From an uncultured Myxococcales bacterium (lineage in GTDB: Bacteria > Myxococcota_A > Bradymonadia > UBA7976 > UBA1532), in the NCBI GenBank assembly GCA_937896275.1, contig CALBMW010000615.1, positions 1 to 22,559 on the forward strand: 22,559 nucleotides of DNA, in the 5' to 3' direction. Below are positions 5,819-12,710 of this stretch, in pieces (positions within the stretch are counted from its first letter, which is position 1; each line of letters opens with the position of its first letter). A program made the position numbers and the translations under genes. Below the pieces are notes generated by a model. It was not told the DNA's origin and searched no databases. It saw only the letters and a list, made by a program, of their open reading frames with translations.

Positions 5819-7776
5819 AGGCTCTCCAGCGTCGCGTCGAGCGGGACGAAGGTCGCCAGCAGCGCCACGATCGCCAGGAGCACGTACAGCACGTAGATCT
5901 GCACGCGCCCGCCCTGAAGCATGCGCAGAGGGCCCGAGATGCGCGCGCCCGTCCGGAAGGCCGCGCGTGTCACGGCCACGAGCACGACGTCGTCCACGTG
6001 CGTCTCGAAGTCCGCCGGCGAGGGCAGCGCCGCGCGGATGATCGGCGCGCGCGTCCGGGGTCGCAGCACGACGCCGAACATCTGGACCAGCGTGTCGGCG
6101 AAGGAGGACGCGGTGTATTGGACGCGGGCCGAGGTCGCCGCGTAGCCGCACCCCCAGGTGCTCACCCGCCGCGCCTGCCGAGCGGCCCGCCCGCGCCAGG
6201 CGATGGCCAGGGCGCAGGCCAGCAGGAGCGCCACGCCCAGCGCCGAGAGCGCGCCGAGCGGCGCGAGCGTGGCGATCGAGGACACGTTGACCTCGGGGGC
6301 GAAGGCGGCCACCACGCGGTCCAGCATGGGGGCGACGAGCGGGGGCGCCCACCCGATGGTCGCGCACAGGAGCGCCAGCGCCGCCACCGGCAGGACCATC
6401 GCCGTCGGGGCCGGGCGCGCCCGCAGCGCGTCCTCCGTGCGCGGCTCGCCCAGGAAGACGGCCCCGTACACCTTCACGAAGCAGGCGACGGCCAGCGCGC
6501 CGACCAGCGCCAGCACCGGCGCCGCGAGGGCGACGAGCACCGCGCCGTCCGGCCCGGCCGAGCGGAAGAGCCCCAGGTAGATCATCAACTCGCTGACGAA
6601 GCCGTTGAGCGACGGCAGGCCGCAGATGGCGGCCGCGCCGATCAGGAAGAGCAGCGCAGTGCGCGGCATCCGGCCCGCAACGCCGCCCAGGCGATCGATC
6701 TGTCGGGTGCCCGTCGCGTGCACCACCGAGCCGGCCGCGAGGAACAAGAGCCCCTTGAAGAACGCGTGGTTCCAGACGTGGAGCATGGCGCCGGCCAGGC
6801 CCAGGACCACCCACGCGGGGTGCCCGAGGCTGCGGCCCAGCAGGGCGAGCCCCAGGCCGAGCAGGATGATGCCGATGTTCTCGATGCTGTGATAGGCGAG
6901 CAGGCGCTTCAGATCGTGCTGACCCAGCGCGAAGGCCACGCCGCCGATCGCGCTGACCGCGCCCAGCAGCAGGACCAGCGCGCCCAGGCCCGGGGGGGCG
7001 CCCGGGGACAGGCTGAGCAGGCGGACGATGCCATAGATGCCCACCTTGAGCATCACGCCCGACAGGAAGGCCGACACATGGCTCGGCGCGCTCGCGTGGG
7101 CGCCGGGCAGCCAGACGTGCAGCGGCATGAAGCCCGCCTTGAGCCCGAAGGCGCAAAGCCCCAGCACCAGGGTGAGGGTGGTGGCCGAGGTCGCGGGCAG
7201 GGGGGCGAAGCCGAAGGTGCCGGTCTCGGCGCCGATGCGCGCGAAGACCAGCCAGAGGCCCAGCGTCGCGGCGTGCGCGGCGAGCAGGAAGACGTAGGCC
7301 GCCTCCCGCACGGCAGCCACGCGATGATCGGTGGCGACGAGCACGAACGCCGAGATCGCCATCACCTCCCACGCGGCGAGGAAGCCAACCCCATCGCGCG
7401 CGAGGAGCACCAGGGTCGTCGAGGCGGCCAGCACGCCGAAGGCGCCGCGCACGCGACGGTGATCCTCGGGGTGCTCCGCGTCGCGCCAGTAGCGGGTCGC
7501 GTACACGGCGCCCAGGCCGCCCAATACACCGGTGGGCACCAGGAAGAGCGCCGCGATGGGATCGAGGAGCAGATCGAAGGCGCCGCCGGGCACAGGCCAG
7601 GCCAGGGCGCGCGCCGCGTTCCCAGCGCCGCCGAGCACCATGAGCCCCGCGCCAGCGACGAGCGCGCCGCCCACCGCCGCCAGCGCCGCCGTGATCCGCC
7701 CGGGAAGCGCGATCGCCAGCAGGCCGGACGCCAGGAAGATCCCGGCGCCGACGAGCGCCACGTCGAGCGCGGTCAC
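5806..7776 (-). CDS. hyfB: HyfB-like (NuoL/HycC-type) antiporter subunit of the Ehr complex
   Basis: A 656-residue polytopic membrane protein, near the usual size of HyfB/HycC. Ion-channel residues are intact: Glu137 in FLAAWEVMAISAF, Lys213 in GLKAGFMPLHVWLPGAHA with His220, Lys244 in GVMLKVGIYG, the HDLKRLLAYHSIENIGIILL segment (287-306) and Lys341 in HAFFKGLLFLAAG. The C-terminal WGCGY...ARVQYTASSFAD segment is typical of the HyfB/HycC branch and not of NuoL. The start is GTG at 7776, overlapping the stop of the HTH-EIIA gene by 3 nt (GTGA). Together with the HyfF-like subunit it gives the complex two antiporter-type modules, so proton or sodium pumping is likely if the redox arm is active. 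Confidence 0.92.
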   Translation of the reverse strand: MTALDVALVGAGIFLASGLLAIALPGRITAALAAVGGALVAGAGLMVLGGAGNAARALAWPVPGGAFDLLLDPIAALFLVPTGVLGGLGAVYATRYWRDAEHPEDHRRVRGAFGVLAASTTLVLLARDGVGFLAAWEVMAISAFVLVATDHRVAAVREAAYVFLLAAHAATLGLWLVFARIGAETGTFGFAPLPATSATTLTLVLGLCAFGLKAGFMPLHVWLPGAHASAPSHVSAFLSGVMLKVGIYGIVRLLSLSPGAPPGLGALVLLLGAVSAIGGVAFALGQHDLKRLLAYHSIENIGIILLGLGLALLGRSLGHPAWVVLGLAGAMLHVWNHAFFKGLLFLAAGSVVHATGTRQIDRLGGVAGRMPRTALLFLIGAAAICGLPSLNGFVSELMIYLGLFRSAGPDGAVLVALAAPVLALVGALAVACFVKVYGAVFLGEPRTEDALRARPAPTAMVLPVAALALLCATIGWAPPLVAPMLDRVVAAFAPEVNVSSIATLAPLGALSALGVALLLACALAIAWRGRAARQARRVSTWGCGYAATSARVQYTASSFADTLVQMFGVVLRPRTRAPIIRAALPSPADFETHVDDVVLVAVTRAAFRTGARISGPLRMLQGGRVQIYVLYVLLAIVALLATFVPLDATLESLWGP

Positions 7777-8480
7777 TCCGAGCCGTCGCGCGGATCGTCG
7801 CGTGCGGGCGTTGGCAGCCCCTGCTCCAGGCGCCCGAAGGCCGCGAAGAGGCGGTCGCGCGCGGCGTGCTCGGCGAGGGCCGCCCGCACCTCGGGGTCGC
7901 GCAGCGCGTAGCCCAGGCGCGAGAGCAGGTGCAGGTGGCTGCGCACCGTGGGGCTCGTGATGATGAACAGGGTGTGGACCGGCTGGCCGTCGATCGCGTC
8001 GAAGTCGACCGGGTGCTCGAGGAAGCACAGCGTGACGGTGGGCTGGCTCAGGTGCAGGACGATCGGGTTGCGCACGTGAGGCAGCGCGATGCCATCGCCG
8101 ACGCCGGTCGACCCCAGCGACTCCCGCGCGAGCAGCACGGCCAACATGACGTCCCGGTCCACGTCCTCGGGCAGGCGCAGGGTGTCGACGGCCTGCCTCA
8201 GGACAGCTCGCTTGTCGGCGCCGCCGATGCGGTAGTAGATGCCGCCCGCCTTCAACGCCGAGGTGAGATCGGGCGGCGGCACCTGAGACGTGGGCTCGAC
8301 GAAGGCCTCGGGCGAGATGCGGACCCGCTGCGCGGTGGCCCACTCCAGCAGCTCGGCGCGGTTGAAGCGAAGCTGCTGCCCCAGCCGATAGGCCGGCAGC
8401 TTGCCCTGTTGCACCCAACGATAGACCGTCTTTTCGGACACGCTCAGCAACTGCGCGACGTCACCGACCGAGAGCTGCAT
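7773..8480 (-). CDS. HTH (excisionase/MerR-type) - PTS EIIA(Ntr)-like fusion regulator
   Basis: A 235-residue cytosolic protein. Residues 1-50 are a DNA-binding domain of the excisionase/MerR type (LSVGDVAQLLSVSEKTVYRW followed by GKLPAYRLGQQLRFNRAELLEW). Residues about 75-225 resemble a PtsN/fructose-type EIIA domain. The phosphorylatable His is kept as His135 in GDGIALPHVRNP, matching the GIAxPH motif of PtsN. It is the first gene of the Ehr operon, its stop overlaps hyfB, and it lies divergent from the antiporter gene. A role as a phosphorylation-responsive regulator of the operon or of ion transport is inferred from domain content and position; EIIA(Ntr) proteins elsewhere control potassium transport. 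The start at 8480 is set by a strong GGAGGAG site 7 nt upstream. Confidence 0.9.
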   Translation of the reverse strand: MQLSVGDVAQLLSVSEKTVYRWVQQGKLPAYRLGQQLRFNRAELLEWATAQRVRISPEAFVEPTSQVPPPDLTSALKAGGIYYRIGGADKRAVLRQAVDTLRLPEDVDRDVMLAVLLARESLGSTGVGDGIALPHVRNPIVLHLSQPTVTLCFLEHPVDFDAIDGQPVHTLFIITSPTVRSHLHLLSRLGYALRDPEVRAALAEHAARDRLFAAFGRLEQGLPTPARDDPRDGSE

Positions 8481-8487
8481 GGGCGGT

Positions 8488-8494
8488 CTCCTCC
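8488..8494 (-). promoter_or_regulatory. Strong ribosome binding site of the HTH-EIIA gene
   Basis: GGAGGAG on the minus strand, 7 nt before the ATG at 8480. It fixes the first start codon of the Ehr operon. Confidence 0.8.
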
Positions 8495-8509
8495 AGACAA
8501 GCGGGGCGA

Positions 8510-8538
8510 ACTATTCGCGGCGGATCTGACCCTGTCAA
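8510..8538 (-). promoter_or_regulatory. Sigma70-type promoter for the Ehr operon
   Basis: On the minus strand, a perfect TTGACA -35 box (8538-8533) is followed by a 17-nt spacer and an AATAGT -10 box (8515-8510). Transcription would start near 8503, giving a leader of about 22 nt that contains the GGAGGAG site. The -35 box overlaps the 9-nt palindrome CAACAGTTG (8537-8545), a possible operator shared with the divergent antiporter gene. No comparably good promoter is visible for the plus-strand gene. Confidence 0.65.
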
Positions 8539-8612
8539 CAGTTGTCCGACGATGTCCTGCCCGCGGGTAGGGCGCACGGCGCAGAACCCAAGTATGCTCG
8601 GGCCCGGACGCC

Positions 8613-8619
8613 GGAGGGG
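8613..8619 (+). promoter_or_regulatory. Ribosome binding site supporting a CTG start for the antiporter gene
   Basis: GGAGGGG ends 5 nt before an in-frame CTG at 8625. The nearest conventional in-frame start, TTG at 8664, has no comparable site ahead of it, and no in-frame ATG, GTG or TTG lies between the site and 8664. Confidence 0.6.
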
Positions 8620-8624
8620 ACGCG

Positions 8625-10319
8625 CTGCACCAGGACATCGACGCACCGACGGTCCCGCTCCTGTTGGCGCTGGGCCTGCTCTATCTGCTGGCGCTGGGCG
8701 CCGGCCGAACCGCCGCGCGCTTCCGCATCCCGAGGGTCTCGGGCTACCTGGCCGTCGGCCTGCTGGCGGGGCCATCGTTGGCCGGGCTGCTGGGGCTGCC
8801 GTCGATCATCAGTGAGTCGCAGCTTCACGGCCTGTCCCTGCTGCACGATCTTGCCCTCGGCGTGATCGTGATGGCGATCGGCGGCACCTTCCACGTGCGG
8901 GTGCTGCGGCGCTTTGGCACCCGCGTGCTGCGCGCGTCGGGCATCGAGATGGGCCTGACGGCCATGCTGGTGGGGGTCGTGACGCTGCTCATGGGCGCGT
9001 CGTCCGCCGCCGCCGGCTTCTTGGCGCTGATGGCGATGACCACGGCCCCGGCCGCCACGCAGATGGTGGTGCGCGAGTACGAGAGCGAGGGCCCGCTGAC
9101 CGATCTGGTGATGAGCCTGATCGGCCTCAACAACCTGGTCGCGATCGTGGCCTTCGTCTTCGTCTACCAGTTCGTCGTCGAGCCCAACGGCTCGATGGGC
9201 GAGGCCTTCATCGAGTTGGGTGTCCCCATCAGCATCGGCGGGGTGGCGGGCGTGCTGATGGCGGTGATGGAGCAGAGGCTCCAGCGCCCGGTGGAGCGAC
9301 AGATCCTGGGCCTGGCGACGGTGGCCGCGCTCGTCGGCTTGAGCGAGCACTTGGGCGTGTCGCCGATGCCCGCGACCCTGGTGGCGGGGGCGGTGCTGGT
9401 GAACGCCTCACCCCACGAACGCCGGCTGTTGGCCGATCTGTCGGTCATCGACTACCCGCTCTACGTCGTCTTCTTCGTGATGGCGGGGGCGGAGCTGCGC
9501 CTCGAGTCCATCCCGCACATGGGGATCGTCGGCGTGGGCTACATCGTGGCCCGGATGGTCGGAAAGTACGTCGGCTGCTCCCTCGGCGCGCGCGCGGCCC
9601 GCGCGGCGCCCGCCCTGCGCACCTGGCTGGGCCCCGCGATGCTGGCTCAGGCTGGCTTGGCGATCGGCCTGGCCGCGTCGCTCGCCCGCGGTTGGGGCGA
9701 GGAGGGCCGCCAGGTACAGACCGCCATCCTGGCTTCGGTGGTGGTGTTCGAAGGCATCGGCCCCCTGTTGACGCGCATCGCGCTGGTGCGGGCCGGCGAG
9801 GTGACGGTGTTGAGCCTGCTGGGCCAACGCGCCTCGGTCGGCTACATGGAGGGTCTGCACGAGGTGATCGAGCACTTCCGCGAGGCCCTGGGCATCACGC
9901 ACAAGATGCGCAGCCCCGGCGACATCCTCATCGCGCACGTGATGCGCCGCAACGTCGAGGTCGTGCCCGAGCAGGCGCCCTTCGACAGCGTGCTCAACAC
10001 GCTCGGACACTCGCGCTATGACCGGCTGCCGGTGGTCGACGCAGAGGGCGACCTGGTGGGGGTGATCCAGTACGCGGACATCTCCGAGGTGCTCTTCGAT
10101 CCCATGCTGCGGCGGGTGGTGGTGGCGGGCGACATCGCGACCAAGGCGCAGTTGCTGCTGACGCCCGAGGACACGCTCGACGTGGCGATGAACGAGCTGC
10201 GCGCGCACCCGGACCACACCTATCTGCTGGTGGTCGAGAAGGAGAACCGTCGGAAGCTCGTGGGGGTGGTGCGGCACAACGACGTGCTGTCGGCGCAGCG
10301 GAAGCTGACGCCGGGCTGA
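8625..10319 (+). CDS. CPA2-type cation/proton antiporter-like protein with C-terminal CBS pair
   Basis: 564 residues from the proposed CTG start (551 from TTG at 8664). Residues about 10-400 form a Kef/NapA-like membrane domain with 12-13 hydrophobic segments, including RIPRVSGYLAVGLLAGP typical of CPA2 helix 1-2 and TTAPAATQMVVREYES at the discontinuous helix. Residues about 440-560 hold two CBS motifs (VMRRNVEVVP...YDRLPVVDAEGDLVGVIQ and LLTPEDTLDVAMNEL...YLLVVEKENRRKLVGVV), likely binding adenine nucleotides. The position of the family's ND/DD ion-binding pair reads GLNNLVAIVAF (Asn169-Asn170 from CTG), so transport may be altered or lost. It is divergent from the HTH-EIIA/Ehr operon. Regulation by the EIIA protein and a shared role in sodium or proton balance are inference. 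The CTG start extends the first helix upstream and fits the Shine-Dalgarno spacing. Confidence 0.85.
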   Translation: MHQDIDAPTVPLLLALGLLYLLALGAGRTAARFRIPRVSGYLAVGLLAGPSLAGLLGLPSIISESQLHGLSLLHDLALGVIVMAIGGTFHVRVLRRFGTRVLRASGIEMGLTAMLVGVVTLLMGASSAAAGFLALMAMTTAPAATQMVVREYESEGPLTDLVMSLIGLNNLVAIVAFVFVYQFVVEPNGSMGEAFIELGVPISIGGVAGVLMAVMEQRLQRPVERQILGLATVAALVGLSEHLGVSPMPATLVAGAVLVNASPHERRLLADLSVIDYPLYVVFFVMAGAELRLESIPHMGIVGVGYIVARMVGKYVGCSLGARAARAAPALRTWLGPAMLAQAGLAIGLAASLARGWGEEGRQVQTAILASVVVFEGIGPLLTRIALVRAGEVTVLSLLGQRASVGYMEGLHEVIEHFREALGITHKMRSPGDILIAHVMRRNVEVVPEQAPFDSVLNTLGHSRYDRLPVVDAEGDLVGVIQYADISEVLFDPMLRRVVVAGDIATKAQLLLTPEDTLDVAMNELRAHPDHTYLLVVEKENRRKLVGVVRHNDVLSAQRKLTPG

Positions 10320-10334
10320 GGGGGCGGCGAGGGC

Positions 10335-10386
10335 GGCGCCGTGGGCAGTGGCGCCGTGGGCAGTGGCGCCGTGGGCAGTGGCGCCG
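10335..10386. repeat. 15-bp tandem repeat, 3.5 copies
   Basis: GGCGCCGTGGGCAGT is repeated exactly at 10335-10349, 10350-10364 and 10365-10379, followed by a 7-nt partial copy. It lies in the 80-bp gap between the antiporter stop and the left end of the RAYT element. It contains the palindrome GGCGCC but has no known function. Confidence 0.9.
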
Positions 10387-10399
10387 GGTGTCGAGGCGA

Positions 10400-10429
10400 G
10401 GGGTCGAACATGCTCATTTACCACTTACG
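10400..10429. repeat. Left terminal repeat of the RAYT element
   Basis: Begins GGGGTCGAACATGCTC and ends CACTTACG, 27 nt before the transposase ATG. It differs from the reverse complement of the right terminus only at one position (GCTC against ACTC). Confidence 0.88.
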
Positions 10430-10456
10430 CGCGGCCCTGATGCGCTAAGGTGCGCC

Positions 10457-11386
10457 ATGGCCAGACCACTCCGACACGACTTTCCGGGCGCTTGGCACCA
10501 CGTGATGCACCGCGGTGCGCGCGCGCAGCCCATCTTCGCCGACGACGACGACTGCCTGATCTTCCTCGACGTGCTGGCCGAGGCCGTCGAGAAGCGCGGG
10601 TTGCAGGTGCACGCGTACGCGCTGATGCCGAACCACTACCACCTGCTGGTGCGGACGGCCGCGGGCACGCTCTCGCGGGCCATGCAGTTCGTCAACGCCG
10701 CCTACACGCAGCGGATCAACCGCAAGCATGGCTGGGACGGGGCGGTGTTCCGCGGGCGCTTCCATAGTCGACTCGTCGACGACGAGACCTATCTGAAGCA
10801 GGTGCTCGCCTACATCCACCTCAACCCCGTCAAGGCCAACCTCGTGATGCGGGTGGACGCCGAGGCCTGGACGAGCCACCGCGCCTACCTCGGCACCGAT
10901 CCGGCGCCCGATTGGCTCACGTGCGGCGCGTTGCTCGACGCTTTCGGCGGGCGCGGGCCGCTGCGCACCTTCGTCCGGGAGTTGCACGTCGGGCGGCGGG
11001 CATGGGTGCAGGCGATTCGCGAGGACCGGGGGTGGTACGACCGCTCCACCCCGAACACCGCGGTCGCGGTCCTTCCCGCGGCGGCTCCTCCGGTGCCTCG
11101 GTGGACAGCGGCCGAGGTGCTCCAACGCGTCAGCCGGCTCACGGGCGCGAGCCTGGCCGATCTGCGGACGGTCGCGCGCGGGCCACGGGCGAACCCTGCC
11201 CGGCGCTTCGCGGTGTGGGCGCTGCGAAGAAACACGGACGCGACGGCCGAGGTGATTGGCGAGCACCTCGAGATGGCGCTGCGTCAGGTGCACAACCTGT
11301 CGCAGCGCGTCGCCCGTTCGCCGGCGCCGGGCCTCGAGGCATGGATGGAGGCGTGGCGGGCCGATGAGGCCGACATCGTCACGTAA
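10457..11386 (+). CDS. REP-associated tyrosine transposase (RAYT, Y1/HUH family)
   Basis: A 309-residue single-strand DNA transposase. Residues 1-130 are a Transposase_17-type (Y1_Tnp) domain with the family's N-terminal signature MARPLRHDFPGAWHHVMHRG, the HUH motif as His60-Tyr61-His62 in MPNHYHLLV, and the catalytic-type Tyr119 in LAYIHLNPVKA. All catalytic residues appear intact. The C-terminal half (about 215-309) is a helical extension with WTAAEVLQRVSRLTG and ARRFAVWALRR, resembling the DnaA-C-like DNA-binding tail of long RAYTs but degenerate. The start at 10457 follows an AAGG site at 6-nt spacing; upstream extension in frame would read through the terminal repeat. The enzyme should recognise the flanking repeats and move or copy the hairpin element. 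Confidence 0.92.
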   Translation: MARPLRHDFPGAWHHVMHRGARAQPIFADDDDCLIFLDVLAEAVEKRGLQVHAYALMPNHYHLLVRTAAGTLSRAMQFVNAAYTQRINRKHGWDGAVFRGRFHSRLVDDETYLKQVLAYIHLNPVKANLVMRVDAEAWTSHRAYLGTDPAPDWLTCGALLDAFGGRGPLRTFVRELHVGRRAWVQAIREDRGWYDRSTPNTAVAVLPAAAPPVPRWTAAEVLQRVSRLTGASLADLRTVARGPRANPARRFAVWALRRNTDATAEVIGEHLEMALRQVHNLSQRVARSPAPGLEAWMEAWRADEADIVT

Positions 11387-11754
11387 GAGGGCTCCCACAG
11401 AATCGCTCCGCGTCGCGCAGCACCGTTCTGCCGGCCGATGCCTAGGTCGGAAAGCCTTCGAACACCCCGGGTACTCCGGCGGCTTCCCGCCTTGGCCTCG
11501 GCGCTTGACAGCCTCGGCCGGCAGCCCAGCACTGCACTCGGTGCGGATTCTGTGGGAGACTTCGTAAGTCGCTGGGCCCGGGGCGCCGCGGGCGGGACGC
11601 CCGGAGGCCCGCTGCACGAGGGTCACAGCCCGCGCGGGTGTGGCTCCACTTCGGCCACGCCACGGCGTGGGGCCGCGGCGGCTGTCAGCCTCGATCGGTC
11701 GGCTGTGGCGCCCGATCACCCGAGCGGTCGGCTGCGACATAGGCGGTTCGACGC
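11387..11754. other. Non-coding right part of the RAYT element
   Basis: 368 bp between the transposase stop and the right terminal repeat. No ORF has a start, ribosome site and plausible composition. It holds the 13-bp inverted repeat at 11392/11546, a small hairpin GACTT-CGT-AAGTC at 11558-11570 and short inverted repeats such as GATCGG/CCGATC near 11693-11717. It looks structured at the RNA or single-strand DNA level but otherwise shows no recognisable feature. Confidence 0.6.
11392..11558. repeat. 167-bp segment bounded by a perfect 13-bp inverted repeat
   Basis: CTCCCACAGAATC at 11392-11404 is exactly complementary to 11546-11558. The motif CGTAAG lies 4 nt outside each end (11382-11387 and 11563-11568). 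It may be a nested miniature element or a long-range stem within the RAYT element. Confidence 0.6.
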
Positions 11755-11784
11755 CGTAAGTGGTAAATGAGTATGTTCGACCCC
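11755..11784. repeat. Right terminal repeat of the RAYT element
   Basis: Begins CGTAAGTGGTAAATG and ends GTTCGACCCC, the inverse of the left terminus at 10400-10429. It contains a direct repeat GTAAGTG/GTAAATG, but I see no strong internal hairpin, unlike classical enterobacterial REPs. Confidence 0.88.
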
Positions 11785-11812
11785 GTGTCTGGCGGGGCGG
11801 TGCGAGCGTGGG

Positions 11813-12388
11813 TCAGCGCACCCGGAACACTGACTCGGCGTTGCGGGCGACTACGCGCTCGGCCAGCGCGCGGTTGGGCGTTCGCACGACGCATTGGCGC
11901 GGCGCGACCAGCAGGCTCAGGCCGGGATAGTGGCCGCCGCGGGTGTGGGCGAGCCGTGCGTTGTGCATGCGCGCGACCCAGGCGAACGCGACGGCCGTGA
12001 GGGCCAGCCCGCCGAAGCCGATCGCGGGCATCTGGTAGGAGAAGAAGCCCAGCAGCGACAGCGGGATGCTGACGCACAACATCGCGGCCGCCATGAGGCT
12101 GGCCCCGGTCCGCTCCATCGCGTGATCGCCGCACGCTTCGCAGACCGGCGCGTCGACCGGATCGGCGTGGAAGTGTCCGCCCGGGCTCGTCATCTCGACC
12201 TTCTGCGTTCGGCCGGCGGCGTCTCCGTCGCAACACACGCAGGGCTCGCCGAAGTCGGGGACCGGGACCAGGTCGGCCCCCCCGATCCCGCCGCGGACGG
12301 CGACGTTGGCGTGGGAGAAGTCGGCGCGGCGCAGCACCACCGCGTAGAACTTGCCGTCCGGCTTTCGGGGCACCTCGTTGGCCGACAT
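11813..12388 (-). CDS. Small two-helix membrane protein with Cys-pair (zinc-ribbon-like) motifs
   Basis: A 191-residue protein of unknown family. It has an N-terminal soluble part (about 1-95) and two hydrophobic segments (GASLMAAAMLCVSIPLSLLG and IGFGGLALTAVAFAWVA) in the second half. The soluble part has two Cys pairs, PCVCCDG and PVCEACGDHAM, separated by a stretch containing HFHADP. This arrangement could bind one zinc, but no catalytic motif is seen. The C-terminal tail (about 155-191) is basic. The start at 12388 is chosen because GGGAGGT lies 6 nt upstream; the frame is open further upstream without support. It ends 28 bp from the RAYT element and is divergent from the OmpA gene, with no functional link visible. 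Confidence 0.7.
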   Translation of the reverse strand: MSANEVPRKPDGKFYAVVLRRADFSHANVAVRGGIGGADLVPVPDFGEPCVCCDGDAAGRTQKVEMTSPGGHFHADPVDAPVCEACGDHAMERTGASLMAAAMLCVSIPLSLLGFFSYQMPAIGFGGLALTAVAFAWVARMHNARLAHTRGGHYPGLSLLVAPRQCVVRTPNRALAERVVARNAESVFRVR

Positions 12389-12710
12389 CCCGGGACCTCC
12401 CCCCGCTGCCCCAGGTATCGCCTCGTCCGGCGCGGGAGTCAACGGCGCCCGCCGCGGGCCGACCGTCGCCACACCGCGTGCCCCACCGCGGACGCGGCGC
12501 CCGGACCCCGCCGAGTCGCCGCCGAGGCCGTCCTTAGGGGGCCGAAGATACCCAAAAGACGTGTCGAGTCGCGGGACTTCGCTCCGCGATGAGGTGCTCG
12601 ACGACCCCCCTTGGGCCCAGTCGCGCCACCTGAACGCCGTTCCTCACAAATTGCATTATTCCACCCTCGAGGCGCACGATCGCCAACGCTTACCCTGGGG
12701 GGGGATCACA
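12389..12710. other. Divergent intergenic region upstream of the OmpA-like gene
   Basis: 322 bp between two diverging genes. I see no gene here. A small AT-richer patch TTGCATTATT (12651-12660) stands out in the GC-rich background, and CATTAT could serve as a -10 box for the plus-strand gene, but no good -35 box lies 17 nt upstream. On the minus strand TATCTT near 12550 is a weak candidate -10 for the membrane protein gene. Confidence 0.35.

Larger units (their letters stand above)
10400..11784 (+). mobile_element. RAYT transposon (REPtron) bounded by 30-bp inverted repeats
   Basis: The 1,385-bp element starts and ends with inverted 30-bp sequences (10400-10429 and 11755-11784) matching at 29 of 30 positions. 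It contains one complete Y1-type transposase gene and about 370 bp of non-coding sequence on its right side. No target-site duplication is evident next to the termini, as expected for HUH single-strand transposition. The termini match the hairpin at 226-291, giving an autonomous element and a probable derivative in one window. Confidence 0.85.

Noticed and set aside
429..8480. Calling the operon a hydrogen-evolving formate hydrogenlyase or hydrogenase-4
   Set aside because: Both nickel-binding CxxC motifs are missing from the large subunit and no maturation or formate dehydrogenase genes are in the window.
10388..10456. Upstream extension of the transposase frame
   Set aside because: It would translate the left terminal repeat; the family N-terminal signature MARPLR starts at 10457 with its own ribosome site.
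10445..11740. 431-codon minus-strand frame across the RAYT element
   Set aside because: Antisense to the transposase with its conserved HUH and Tyr motifs; composition is Arg/His/Pro-rich with no recognisable domain.
10388..11789. GTGTC on both outer sides of the RAYT element as a target-site duplication
   Set aside because: The left copy is 7 nt away from the terminus and the right copy abuts it; HUH/Y1 transposition does not normally make duplications.
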